Assembly (NCBI RefSeq): GCF_027620315.1
Contig: NZ_JAPNNL010000073.1
Coordinates: 1 to 32,683, forward strand
Direction: 5' to 3'
DNA length: 32,683 nt
DNA from: Nonomuraea corallina
Lineage (GTDB): Bacteria > Actinomycetota > Actinomycetes > Streptosporangiales > Streptosporangiaceae
Made by a program: the position numbers and the translations under genes
Part shown: positions 16,051 to 23,639 of the stretch, piece after piece
Numbering within the stretch: position 1 is the stretch's first letter
Layout of the letters: every line of letters starts with the position of its first letter
The notes under the pieces: model-generated
What the model was told of the DNA's origin: nothing
The model's database searches: none
Seen by the model: only the letters and a program-made list of their open reading frames with translations

Positions 16051-17465
16051 CCGCCGTCAGGGCCGCGGCCGCCGGGGTCGTCCTCCTCCTGGCGACGGCC
16101 TGCACCGCCCCGGAGCCGCCGCGCGGCCAGGCGGGCACGCCTGGCGGCACGGTCTGCGCGCGACCGCGGAACGCCCCGGAACCGGAGAAGGCCACCACGA
16201 TCGACGTCGTCGAGCAGGCGTACTTCTGCATCCTCGGCAACTACTACGGCGGCGCCACCATGGACGCCCGTTCGCTGCTGATCGCCGGGTTCGCCGCCCT
16301 GACGCGCGAGCTCGACCGCGAGGGCCGCGACCTGCCCGGCGCGACCATGCCCGCGCTGACCGGCGACCGGAAGGCCGACTGGGCCGCCTTCGAGACCGTC
16401 TACCGCCGGATCGTCGCCCAGATCCCGGACCTGGGCGACAGACCCGCCGTGGTGACCCTGGAGGCCATGGTCGCGTCCCTCGGCGACAACCACGCCCGCT
16501 GGGCGCACGACGTCAAGCGGCACCCCGACCACTACGACGGCGACGGCTACGGCCTGGGTCTGGCGGCGAGCGTCCACGATGCGCAGGTGAACGGGGAGCC
16601 CGGCACCGCCCGGCCCCCGCTGTTCGTCACCGCCGTGGAGGGCGGCGCGGCGCGGGCCGCCGGGCTGCGCCCCGGCGACGTCATCGAATCGATCAACGGG
16701 TCCGTTCCCTTCCACGACGGGAAGGCCACCGCGGTGATCGCCGCACTCTACCCGCGATATCCGCAGGCCCGCCCGGTCCGGCTGCGGCTGCTGCGGCAGA
16801 GCACCGGCCGCCGCTGGAGCGTCACGCTCAGGCCCGGCCTCTACCAACGGGACCTGACCACCCTGCGGGCGGTGCGGTCGGAGCTGCTGGACGGCGACGT
16901 CGCCTACGTGCGCCTGCGCGGATTCAGCTCCGACGCCGCGAACAGGGTCTTCACGGCGGTCTCCCGGCTGCGGGCCGGCCGCACCCTGTCCGGCGTCGTG
17001 CTCGACCTGCGCGGCAACGGCGGCGGCAGCCCTGTCGAGGCGATCCGGCTGGTGAGCGCCTTCGCTCACGGCAAGGTCACCGGCCACCTGTGCACCGTGC
17101 GCGGCGTCTGCGAGGCCATGCGGACCGACGACACCGTCGAACTCATCGGCCTGCCGCTGGTGGTGCTCACCGACCGCGGCTGCGCCTCGGCCTGCGAGCA
17201 CTTCACCTCCGCGATCAAAGACCTGGGAGCCGGCCGGCTGGTCGGCACGAGGACCGCAGGGGTCATCTCCGGCCCGGCGCAGCCGTACCTGCTCGCCGAC
17301 AACACCCTGCTGTCCTTCCCCGCCAGACACCACCTGGGCCCCGACCGCGAGGTGATCGACCGCATCGGCGTGCCGCCCGACCACCACGTGCCCCCGACCC
17401 CCGAGGACGCGGCCGACGGGCGCGACCCCGCCCTGGCCAAGGCCCTGACCTTGCTGCGGAAGTGA
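16047..17465 (+). CDS. S41-family peptidase lipoprotein with PDZ domain
   Basis: A 472-aa secreted protein. An N-terminal hydrophobic stretch ends in LLLATACTA, a lipobox-like site with lipidation at the Cys. After an N-terminal helical domain, a PDZ-like segment (GLRPGDVIESINGS) precedes the S41 core: VAYVRLRGFSSD, VVLDLRGNGGGSP, then the nucleophile S381 in GCASACEHF. The Lys of CtpA-type S41A enzymes (GKG) is absent; GTRTAG is found instead, as in tricorn/IRBP-like S41B members. It is translationally coupled to the ABC permease, so it probably acts on the extracytoplasmic side in the same response. The substrate is unknown. Confidence 0.85.
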   Translation: MTAVRAAAAGVVLLLATACTAPEPPRGQAGTPGGTVCARPRNAPEPEKATTIDVVEQAYFCILGNYYGGATMDARSLLIAGFAALTRELDREGRDLPGATMPALTGDRKADWAAFETVYRRIVAQIPDLGDRPAVVTLEAMVASLGDNHARWAHDVKRHPDHYDGDGYGLGLAASVHDAQVNGEPGTARPPLFVTAVEGGAARAAGLRPGDVIESINGSVPFHDGKATAVIAALYPRYPQARPVRLRLLRQSTGRRWSVTLRPGLYQRDLTTLRAVRSELLDGDVAYVRLRGFSSDAANRVFTAVSRLRAGRTLSGVVLDLRGNGGGSPVEAIRLVSAFAHGKVTGHLCTVRGVCEAMRTDDTVELIGLPLVVLTDRGCASACEHFTSAIKDLGAGRLVGTRTAGVISGPAQPYLLADNTLLSFPARHHLGPDREVIDRIGVPPDHHVPPTPEDAADGRDPALAKALTLLRK

Positions 17466-17477
17466 AGGGAGCCCCGG

Positions 17478-18635
17478 ATGCGACACCTCCTGGCGGTCGC
17501 CGCGAGCCTGGCCGTCCTGGCCTCGGCCGCCTGCTCCGCGCCCGCGCCGCCGCGCTCCGCCGGCGCGTCGCCGACGCCGACCGGCCCCGCCGTCCTGCCC
17601 GCGCCCACCGGCGCACATCAGGTCGGCACCACCGTTCTGCACCTGAAGGACACCTCCCGCCCCGACCCCTGGGACCTCGACGCCGACGCCAGGGAGCTGA
17701 AGGTCACCCTGTGGTACCCGACCGAACAGCGCGACGGTGAGCGGGCGCCGTACATGACGGCCCGGGAGTCGGAGCTCTTCCTCAAGGGATCGAGAATCGC
17801 CGGCGTGCCGTACGACACGCTCAGCGAGACCCGCACCCACGCCGTCAGGGACGCCGAGCCCGCAGGGCGGAAGCTGCCGCTGGTCGTGCTGTCCCCCGGT
17901 TTCACCAAGCCGCTGAGCACGCTCACGTCGCTGGCCGAGGACCTGGCCAGCCGAGGGTACGTGGTCGCCGGGATCGACCACACCCACGAGAGCCACGTCA
18001 CGACCCTGACCGGCGGCCGGGTGGCCGAGTGCCTGGCGTGCGACAGCGACACGGACCCGGGCTTCGGCGCGGAGGTGGTCCAGGGGCGGGCGGCCGACGT
18101 CTCCTTCGTGCTCGACCGGTTGCCGGCGCAGTGGGACGGCGCACGCCTGATCGACCGCTCCAGGATCGCGATGGCGGGCCAGTCGATCGGCGGGGCGAGC
18201 GCGGTGGCGGCCATGGTGCGGGACCCCCGGGTACGCGCCGGCATCGACCTGGACGGCACCACCTACGCCCGGATCCCCAAGACCGGCCTGTCCCGGCCGT
18301 TCCTGTTCATCGGCTCGCCGCAGCACGTCCCCGGCGGACGGGACACCACGTGGGAGCGTGACTGGAAGCTGCTGACCGGGTGGAAGCGCTGGATCGTCAT
18401 GACCGGCGCGGACCACCAGTCCTTCACCGACCTCCCGGTGCTGACGGACGCCTTCGGCATGAAGGCGGCCGGCGACGCCCTGCCGGCCGCGCGCGCCTCG
18501 GAGCTCACCCGCACGTACGTCGCGGCCTTCCTCGACCAGCACCTGAAAGGACGGCGGCAGCCCGTGCTGGACGGGCCGTCGTCACGCCACCCCGAGGCCG
18601 AGCACTGCGCCCCCGGCGGCGAGGACTGCGCCTGA
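17478..18635 (+). CDS. PAF-acetylhydrolase-like alpha/beta hydrolase lipoprotein
   Basis: A 385-aa protein. The signal peptide ends in VLASAACS, a lipobox, followed by a Pro/Ala-rich spacer. The hydrolase core shows VTLWYPTE, PLVVLSPGF, SRGYVVAGIDHTHES, nucleophile S236 in AGQSIGG, Asp in GIDLDGT (D257 or D259) and H313 in GADHQSF. This pattern is that of the platelet-activating-factor acetylhydrolase group, which removes short acyl chains from lipids or esters. It has the SD GGGAG and begins 12 bp after the S41 stop, so it is the last gene of the GntR/ABC operon. Two lipoproteins behind an ABC exporter hint at envelope modification. Confidence 0.85.
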   Translation: MRHLLAVAASLAVLASAACSAPAPPRSAGASPTPTGPAVLPAPTGAHQVGTTVLHLKDTSRPDPWDLDADARELKVTLWYPTEQRDGERAPYMTARESELFLKGSRIAGVPYDTLSETRTHAVRDAEPAGRKLPLVVLSPGFTKPLSTLTSLAEDLASRGYVVAGIDHTHESHVTTLTGGRVAECLACDSDTDPGFGAEVVQGRAADVSFVLDRLPAQWDGARLIDRSRIAMAGQSIGGASAVAAMVRDPRVRAGIDLDGTTYARIPKTGLSRPFLFIGSPQHVPGGRDTTWERDWKLLTGWKRWIVMTGADHQSFTDLPVLTDAFGMKAAGDALPAARASELTRTYVAAFLDQHLKGRRQPVLDGPSSRHPEAEHCAPGGEDCA

Positions 18636-18650
18636 CCGCACGTCCTCGCC
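18618..18650. terminator. Terminator hairpin at the end of the first GntR/ABC operon
   Basis: GGCGAGGAC (18618-18626) pairs perfectly with GTCCTCGCC (18642-18650); TGCG/CGCA extends the stem inwards with a one-base bulge. It spans the hydrolase stop codon and faces the convergent reductase gene, so it may serve both strands. Confidence 0.65.
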
Positions 18651-18661
18651 CCGTCCTGGCG

Positions 18662-19225
18662 TCAATCCGACCTGGGGCGGGAGCGCCGGTAGCGCTCGAA
18701 GATCACCCGCGAGCCGAGCGTCCTGGTCTCGACCAGGTCCAGGGGAACCTGATCAGTGACCGGCGGCAGGTAGGGCGTGCCGCCGCCGACGACGATCGGA
18801 TAGCGGAACATGCGCAGTTCGTCGAGGAGGCCGAGCCCGATCGCCGCCGCGGCCAGCTCGGCGCCGCCGATGGACACGTCCTTGCCGGTCGCGTCGAGCG
18901 CCGCGGCGACCTCCTCGGCCACGGACCCCTTGGCGAGCCGGGCGTTGCCCTGAACGCTGTCGAGCGTGCGGCTGAAGACGACCTTCGGCAGAGCGCACCA
19001 CACGTCGGCGAACGCGGCCCTGAGCTCGTCGTCGCGCATCGACGGATCCGTCTCCCACGGCAGCATGGTCTCGTACAGCCGGCGGCCGCACAGATAGGCG
19101 CCCAGCTCGCTCACCTGCGCGAGGTGAAAGCGAAACGTCTCCTCGCTCGGGGTCGTCCACGCGAACGAGCCGTCGCGGTCGGTGACGAAGCCGTCCACCG
19201 AGACGCTCATCGAGTAGATCAGCAT
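18662..19225 (-). CDS. DHFR/RibD C-terminal-like reductase family protein
   Basis: A 187-aa single-domain cytoplasmic protein. It begins MLIYSMSVSVDGFVTDRDGS, the typical first strand and loop, and includes GAYLCGRRLYETM, KVVFSRTLDS, DVSIGGAELA and PIVVGGGTPYLP, the NADPH-binding pattern of the dihydrofolate reductase/RibD_C fold. These small proteins are abundant in actinobacteria; their substrates are mostly unknown and true folate reduction is unlikely. The ATG at 19225 has GAGG eight bases upstream. It is the only gene of its unit; the upstream 198 bp contain no gene. A second member of the family lies at 24891-25472. Confidence 0.85.
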   Translation of the reverse strand: MLIYSMSVSVDGFVTDRDGSFAWTTPSEETFRFHLAQVSELGAYLCGRRLYETMLPWETDPSMRDDELRAAFADVWCALPKVVFSRTLDSVQGNARLAKGSVAEEVAAALDATGKDVSIGGAELAAAAIGLGLLDELRMFRYPIVVGGGTPYLPPVTDQVPLDLVETRTLGSRVIFERYRRSRPRSD

Positions 19226-19397
19226 GGCTTCGACCTCATCACACCGGAGCGACGGACGTGCGCCCTTGAGCTTGACATCAGCAGGCTCTCCTTTCTTTCC
19301 GCGGGCTGTTCTGCCTCAGCTGCTGACTGATCGCGAGACGGAAACTCATCGTCGTGGACGGCCCGGACGGAACCTCACCGGCGGCCCGGCCAGGTGA

Positions 19398-19441
19398 GGG
19401 ACCGCGCCGCCGGCGAGGTCGCGTCACGCGACGGCGGTCCC
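19398..19441 (-). terminator. Possible hairpin(s) overlapping the 3' end of the RidA gene
   Basis: GGGACCGC (19398-19405) pairs with GCGGTCCC (19434-19441), and an inner hairpin GTCGCG-TCA-CGCGAC (19418-19432) has the RidA stop codon in its loop. The two helices are not nested on one centre, so they may be alternatives. A terminator for RidA is likely but not certain. Confidence 0.4.
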
Positions 19442-19825
19442 CTCAAGCTCGACCATCAGGCCGGGGATCGCCAGCCGCGTCACCCCGAGCATCGTGGTGG
19501 ACGGCGCCACCCCGGCGGCGCCCAACCGCGACGCCAGCACGCCGTAGTGCTCGAAGAGCCGATCGACGTCGATGGTGTAGACGTTGAGCCGGACGAGGTC
19601 GGCGAGGGACATGCCGGCCTCGCCGAGCACCGCCTCCAGGTTGTCGAGGCTCAACGCCAGCTGCGCCGCCATGTCACCGGCATGCAGGGGCTTGCCGTCG
19701 CAGCTCATCGCGGTCTGGCCCGAGCAGTACAGGGTCCGGGTGTGCCCGGAGACGATCTCCCCCTGGTTGTATCCCAGCTCCACCGACCAGGCCCACGGGT
19801 TGACCGCCGTTCGCTCCATCGCCAC
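19424..19825 (-). CDS. RidA/YjgF family protein
   Basis: A 133-aa protein with the RidA fold: VSGHTRTLYCSGQTAMSCDG, DMAAQLALSLDNLEAVLGEA, LVRLNVYTIDVD and a C-terminal strand PGLMVELEGTAVA. RidA enzymes deaminate reactive enamines/imines made by PLP enzymes. The usual catalytic Arg before the C terminus (R in VxRxxLP) is not obvious (GVTRLAIPGL has an Arg in the right area), so activity is plausible. The GTG at 19825 has GGAG five bases upstream; an ATG two codons later is an alternative. It is divergent from the WYL regulator, which probably controls it. Confidence 0.85.
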   Translation of the reverse strand: MAMERTAVNPWAWSVELGYNQGEIVSGHTRTLYCSGQTAMSCDGKPLHAGDMAAQLALSLDNLEAVLGEAGMSLADLVRLNVYTIDVDRLFEHYGVLASRLGAAGVAPSTTMLGVTRLAIPGLMVELEGTAVA

Positions 19826-19855
19826 ATCAGCTCCGTTCGATTCGTCGACATCGTG

Positions 19856-19880
19856 GACGTCACCCGGCTTCGGTGACGTC
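19856..19880. promoter_or_regulatory. Inverted repeat in the RidA/WYL divergent promoter region
   Basis: GACGTCACC (19856-19864) and GGTGACGTC (19872-19880) form a perfect 9-bp inverted repeat with a 7-bp spacer. It lies 31 bp upstream of the RidA start. It could be a regulator-binding site or an mRNA hairpin; the divergent layout favours an operator. Confidence 0.5.
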
Positions 19881-19906
19881 GTGTTGATCAGCCTCCCGGC
19901 GAATCA

Positions 19907-19930
19907 CGACATCCTGTGTCGTGTATGTCG
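19907..19930. promoter_or_regulatory. Second dyad before the WYL regulator gene
   Basis: CGACAT (19907-19912) and ATGTCG (19925-19930) form a 24-bp dyad centred at 19918.5, ending 13 bp before the ATG of the WYL gene. It is a likely autoregulatory site, differing in sequence from the repeat at 19856-19880. Confidence 0.45.
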
Positions 19931-19943
19931 TTACAGTTCTCGT

Positions 19944-20918
19944 ATGCGCGCCGACCGGTTGGTCTCGCTGGTGCTGCTGCTACGCCGGCACGGCCGGCTG
20001 TCCGCGACCGCGCTGGCCCGCGAGCTGGAGGTGTCCACCCGCACCGTGCTGCGCGACATCGAGGCGCTGTCGGCGGCCGGCGTCCCGGTCTACGCCGAGC
20101 GCGGCCGGTACGGGGGTTTCGCGCTGTTGCCCGGTTTCCGGACCGAGCTCACCGGGCTGAACCAGGACGAGGCGCTCGCCCTGCTGGTCGCCGGGTCGCG
20201 GCGCGGCGCGCAGGCGTTCGGCCTCGGCTCGGCCCTCGCGTCGGCGATGCTCAAGGTGGTCGACGCGCTGCCCGAAAGCTATCGGGAGACGGCCGCCGGC
20301 GCGGCCGAGCGACTGCTCATCGACCCGGAGACCGACCTCCTCTCCCGACGGCTGGTCGCGGAGGAGGCGCCGGACGCCGTGGTGGCCGAGGTCCTGCGGG
20401 CGGTGTTCTCCGGACACCGGCTGCGCATCCACTACGCGGCCGTGGACCAGGCCCCGAAGTGGCGCACGGTGGACCCGATCGGCCTGGTCACCGTACGGGA
20501 GACGGGCTACCTGCTGGCCACCAGGTCCGGTGCGGACCGCACCTACCGGCTGTCCCGGATCGTGGCCGCCGAGCGACTCGCCGAACCCGCGCGGCGGCCG
20601 GACCGGGTCGATCTGGACCGGGCCTGGCAGGAACGCGGCACGCGGTTCCGGACGGGCGGCGACCAGGTCACCGTGCTGGTACGGCTGGACCCGGCGCGGC
20701 GGGAGGACCTGGTGGGCACCGCGCTGGCCGTCCTCGCCGAACAGGCCGACCCGGACGGCCGGCTGCGGCTGGAGGTGACCTTCCAGGATCCGCGACACGC
20801 CCGATGGGCGCTGTGGCAGCTCGGCACGGACGCGGAGGCCCTGGCCCCGCAGTGGTTGCGCGACTCCCTGCGCGACCGCGCCCTCGCGATAGCCGCCCGC
20901 TACGGGGCGTCGTCCTGA
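19944..20918 (+). CDS. YafY-type transcriptional regulator (DeoR-like HTH plus WYL domain)
   Basis: A 324-aa one-component regulator. The N-terminal winged helix reads MRADRLVSLVLLLRRHGRLS, then LARELEVSTRTVLRDIEALS and a GRYGGFALLPGF wing. The WYL domain (about 140-220) carries LRIHYAAVDQ and a TVDPIGLVTVRETGYLLA strand, where the W-Y-L triad is modified (YLLA remains). A WCX-like C-terminal domain follows. WYL domains bind nucleic acid or nucleotide ligands. The ATG at 19944 matches the usual family N terminus; longer frames run through the RidA gene antisense. It is divergent from RidA. Confidence 0.9.
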   Translation: MRADRLVSLVLLLRRHGRLSATALARELEVSTRTVLRDIEALSAAGVPVYAERGRYGGFALLPGFRTELTGLNQDEALALLVAGSRRGAQAFGLGSALASAMLKVVDALPESYRETAAGAAERLLIDPETDLLSRRLVAEEAPDAVVAEVLRAVFSGHRLRIHYAAVDQAPKWRTVDPIGLVTVRETGYLLATRSGADRTYRLSRIVAAERLAEPARRPDRVDLDRAWQERGTRFRTGGDQVTVLVRLDPARREDLVGTALAVLAEQADPDGRLRLEVTFQDPRHARWALWQLGTDAEALAPQWLRDSLRDRALAIAARYGASS

Positions 20919-20926
20919 ACCTCACC

Positions 20927-20955
20927 CACGCTGCTCCACCCGCCGGAGCCGCGTG
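20927..20955. terminator. Terminator hairpin between WYL and CU044_5270 genes
   Basis: CACGC-t-GCTCC (20927-20937) pairs with GGAGC-c-GCGTG (20945-20955) around a 7-nt loop with one mismatch. It occupies the short gap between the two convergent genes, so it probably works in both directions. Confidence 0.6.
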
Positions 20956-20961
20956 CCGCGG

Positions 20962-21897
20962 TCAGGAACGTTGGCCGGGCCCGTTCACGATCTTGGCCTC
21001 CAGGTGCGCTGTCATGCTCACCCCGCCCGCTCTGTACGTCACCTTCTCGCCATTGGTGTCCTCGTACGTCCAGTCCCGCAGCCGCGTCGCGTTGGTGCCC
21101 AGATACCGGAAGGTCCGCGGGTCCAGGACGAGCGACACCCGTGCCCCGGTGTCGATGAGGCTGAACGCCACGCCTCGCCGTCCGTCGGCGACGGGCACGT
21201 CCGGCCTCACCTCGATCCCCTTGATCGCAGGCAACGCACGGAAGATCGCGGCCCGCACGTGCGGGGCGAGCCACTGATCGGAGACGAACTGGTTGATCTG
21301 CCGGAAAAGGATCTCCGGTGGGACGTGGCCGTCCAGCTCCTGCGGCCCCCGGCGGTCCTCGTCGAGGATGGCCGCCTCGATCCTGGCGATCGTCCCGGCC
21401 GGGGTGACCGGCGGTTCGGCGAGCTCAGCCGGGTCGAAGAGCGCGCCGCCCTGGAACATCAGCGTGCCGTCCTGGTACCAGGCCGACCGCTTGCCGTCCA
21501 CGCTGGTCCACCGTTCCCAGGTCTCGCGCCGGTCCCTGTCGACGTCGGCTTCGACGCCGGCCAGTTGCAGTTCCTTGGTGTAGAGCCACTGACCGGGGCC
21601 GGGGGCGGGGGCGGGGTCGTCCTCGGCCGCTCGGGCGGCGCGCTCGCCCAGCTCGGCCACGCCGGCCACCGGCGCCAGGCCCGGCTGGTCCCTGAAGACC
21701 ACGGCGGCGCCGCCGACGGCCAAGGCCAGCGCCGCCGCCACCACGATCCGCCGGCCGAGCCTTCTCGCGCGGGTCGCGGCCGGCTTCTCCGCGACCTCCG
21801 GCTCGTGGACGGCCGTCATCAGCCGCGCCCTGGCCGCGGCCGCGGCCTCGTCGGTCATCTCCGGGGTGCTTCCACGAAACTCCTTGATCGCCCTCAT
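20962..21897 (-). CDS. CU044_5270-family membrane protein (sigma-factor partner)
   Basis: A 311-aa protein. A cytoplasmic N terminus of about 48 residues (MRAIKEFRGSTPEMTDEAAA) precedes one TM helix (RRIVVAAALALAVGGAAVVF) and an extracytoplasmic domain with QWLYTKELQL, ERWTSVDGKRSAWY and FRYLGTNATRL. This is the architecture of CU044_5270-type proteins, nearly always encoded directly after an ECF sigma gene in actinobacteria. The ATG has the SD GAGGAG five bases upstream and overlaps the sigma stop (TGATG). By topology and position it may act as an anti-sigma or sensor for the preceding sigma factor; this has not been shown for the family. Confidence 0.87.
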   Translation of the reverse strand: MRAIKEFRGSTPEMTDEAAAAARARLMTAVHEPEVAEKPAATRARRLGRRIVVAAALALAVGGAAVVFRDQPGLAPVAGVAELGERAARAAEDDPAPAPGPGQWLYTKELQLAGVEADVDRDRRETWERWTSVDGKRSAWYQDGTLMFQGGALFDPAELAEPPVTPAGTIARIEAAILDEDRRGPQELDGHVPPEILFRQINQFVSDQWLAPHVRAAIFRALPAIKGIEVRPDVPVADGRRGVAFSLIDTGARVSLVLDPRTFRYLGTNATRLRDWTYEDTNGEKVTYRAGGVSMTAHLEAKIVNGPGQRS

Positions 21898-22460
21898 CAC
21901 CGCTCCTCGTCCCCGAGCACGTTCCTGGCCTTCTTCCGCGCGCGGTGCAGCCGTGACCGTACGGTCCCCACCGAGATGTCCAGCGCTCGCGCCACTTCCT
22001 CGTACGACATGTCCTCCCACGCCACCAGCAGCAGCACGTCCCGATGTCCACGGGGCAACGACGCCAGCACCCCCGCCAGCTCACGATCCCTGCGCTGTGC
22101 CGTCACCCGGCGTGTCACGGTGTCGGCCAGCGCCTCGGGCAGCGGGTCCACGCCGGTACGGCTCAGCGCCCGCAGCAGTCGCCCCTCCTGCCGCCGATGT
22201 CTGGCGATCAACGTGGTGGCGATGCCGTACAGCCAGGGCCTGGCCAGACCGAACGACGTGTCGTACGTCCCGCGCCTGCGGAAGGCGGTCAGGAACGTCT
22301 CGGCCACGATGTCGTCGGCAACCTGCGTGCCGAGCCGTCGCGCCGCGTACAGGTGGATCTGCTTCGCGTAGCGGTCGAACAGCGCCGCGAACTGCTCCGG
22401 GTCGTGCGCCGAACGACGGATCAGTTCTCCGTCGTCGATCTCGACCATCCCAGCACTCAA
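21897..22460 (-). CDS. ECF RNA polymerase sigma factor (sigma-70 family)
   Basis: A 187-aa sigma factor with both regions. Region 2 spans FAALFDRYAKQIHLYAARRL, VADDIVAETFLTAF and PWLYGIATTLIARHRRQEGR; region 4 spans LASLPRGHRDVLLLVAWEDM, SYEEVARALDISVGTVRSRL and HRARKKARNVLG, giving promoter -10 and -35 recognition. The TTG at 22460 is chosen because AGGAG lies five bases upstream; ATG at 22448 is an alternative with poorer spacing. It is co-transcribed with the CU044_5270 gene. ECF/CU044 pairs of this kind are common in Nonomuraea-like genomes and their stimuli are unknown. Confidence 0.9.
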   Translation of the reverse strand: MSAGMVEIDDGELIRRSAHDPEQFAALFDRYAKQIHLYAARRLGTQVADDIVAETFLTAFRRRGTYDTSFGLARPWLYGIATTLIARHRRQEGRLLRALSRTGVDPLPEALADTVTRRVTAQRRDRELAGVLASLPRGHRDVLLLVAWEDMSYEEVARALDISVGTVRSRLHRARKKARNVLGDEER

Positions 22461-22604
22461 CGCCTCTCCTTCGTGAGTCGGTATTTCACCGTGGTGTCTC
22501 CCGAAGGACGTCAACGAGTTCCCCGGCGCCGTGACACGGAAGAAAGGGCGTCAGCGTGCGTGCTGTGGGGCGGTGCCGGATGACGGCGTCAGGACGGCGG
22601 GACT

Positions 22605-23363
22605 CTACTCGGGAGTATGAGGGCTGAGCCCTGAACGTTCTTTCGTTCGCCTCGACAGGAAATCCTGCCGCCACTGCTCGGCAGCGTGGACCAAGCTTCG
22701 GCTGACGTGCTCGAAGAACTCGCTCATGTCCTGTAGCCGGACACCGGCGGGAGTGGTGGAGTCGAGGACTTCGGCTCCGTCACGGGCGAGATCGGCCATG
22801 ACGGCGTTCTGCCGGGCGCTGACGAGCCAGGCCCGGTACCAGACGTCGGGGTCGATGACGTACCGGTCGCGCCGCCGGCGGGGGTCGCGTTCACGCCGGA
22901 TCAGTTCGTGTCTTTCGAGTTCGCCGATGGCCTTCGAGATGGATGCCGGGCTGACCCGGAGACGCTGGACGAGTTCGGCGGCGGTGAGGCTCCCGCTGTC
23001 GATGGTGTACAGGCAGGCGAGTACCCGGGCGGTCATGCGCGGCAGCCCTGTCGTGGTCATCGCCGCGGTGAATCGTTCCTCCAGAGCGTGGACCGCTTGG
23101 GGGTCACGCCCGGGTGCGCCGGTGGCGGCCGGTGGCGCGGGGGCCAGGGTGGGGGCCTGCTTGCGCCGGCGGGCTCGCACTTCGGTCGCGTGATGTGCCC
23201 GGTCGGCCTGGTAGCCGTCGGCTCCACCGTTGCGGGTCACCTCCCGGGTGATAGTGGAGATCGGCCGTTGCAGACGCTTGGCGATCTCGGTGTAGGTGAG
23301 CCCTTCGGTCAGCCCCGCGGCGATGTGCCGGCGGTCCTGGTGAGTCAGTCTGCCTCCCGGCAT
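22605..23363 (-). CDS. Transcriptional regulator: IS30-type HTH fused to MarR-like winged helix
   Basis: A 252-aa protein. Residues 1-60 are a HTH_38-type domain as found at the N terminus of IS30 transposases (GGRLTHQDRRHIAAGLTEGL, YTEIAKRLQRPISTITREVT, NGGADGYQADRAH). After a Pro/Ala linker, residues about 95-170 are a MarR/GbsR-like winged helix (LTAAELVQRLRVSPASISKA, RHELIRRERDPRRRRDRYVI) and a helical C terminus follows. No DDE catalytic domain is present, so it is a regulator, not a transposase. The ATG at 23363 has AGGAGG eight bases upstream. It is divergent from the serine hydrolase, with paired repeats in the shared region. Confidence 0.85.
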   Translation of the reverse strand: MPGGRLTHQDRRHIAAGLTEGLTYTEIAKRLQRPISTITREVTRNGGADGYQADRAHHATEVRARRRKQAPTLAPAPPAATGAPGRDPQAVHALEERFTAAMTTTGLPRMTARVLACLYTIDSGSLTAAELVQRLRVSPASISKAIGELERHELIRRERDPRRRRDRYVIDPDVWYRAWLVSARQNAVMADLARDGAEVLDSTTPAGVRLQDMSEFFEHVSRSLVHAAEQWRQDFLSRRTKERSGLSPHTPE

Positions 23364-23448
23364 CGGGCGTGCCTCCTGTTGCCGTGCCATGCCCAGCCCG
23401 CTTGATGTGTCCTCGGGCGCGGATGGACAGTATCGCGTTTGTCGACAT

Positions 23449-23460
23449 CTCATTGCAAGT
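23449..23460. repeat. Direct repeat copy 1 (CTCATTGCAAGT) in divergent promoter
   Basis: The 12-mer CTCATTGCAAGT occurs here and exactly again at 23492-23503. The start-to-start distance is 43 bp, about four helical turns, and each copy contains the palindrome TTGCAA. A related ATGCAAG lies at 23555-23561. The region is AT-rich against the surroundings. It is a probable binding site for the adjacent HTH/MarR-like protein. Confidence 0.6.
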
Positions 23461-23491
23461 ACCGTTCATTCGTCTTGCGTTCGTTCACATA

Positions 23492-23503
23492 CTCATTGCA
23501 AGT
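23492..23503. repeat. Direct repeat copy 2 (CTCATTGCAAGT) in divergent promoter
   Basis: Exact second copy of the 12-mer at 23449-23460. Both copies sit between the regulator start (23363) and the hydrolase start (23640), so both promoters could be controlled from here. Confidence 0.6.
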
Positions 23504-23639
23504 TTGATGGCTCGACCTGCTGGATTCCTGCTATTTATGTTGCTCGTTTTGTAAATGCAAGATAGCTTTTCGTCCGTACTGAATGCGTACTATCGCGAGC
23601 GCGGCTGCGCTGATGTCCATCGCCCGGAAAGGAATCGCC

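Noticed and set aside
15984..18542. 852-codon open frame on the minus strand opposite the S41 and PAF-AH-like genes
   Set aside because: GC-rich antisense frame with low-complexity Gly/Arg/Val composition and no domain; both plus-strand genes have clear signal peptides and motifs.
22605..23363. IS30 transposase
   Set aside because: Only the N-terminal HTH resembles IS30; a MarR-like domain replaces the DDE catalytic core and no terminal inverted repeats flank the gene.
23391..23639. CRISPR or small RNA in the AT-rich region with repeats
   Set aside because: Only two exact 12-bp copies without spacers of regular size; better explained as paired operator sites.
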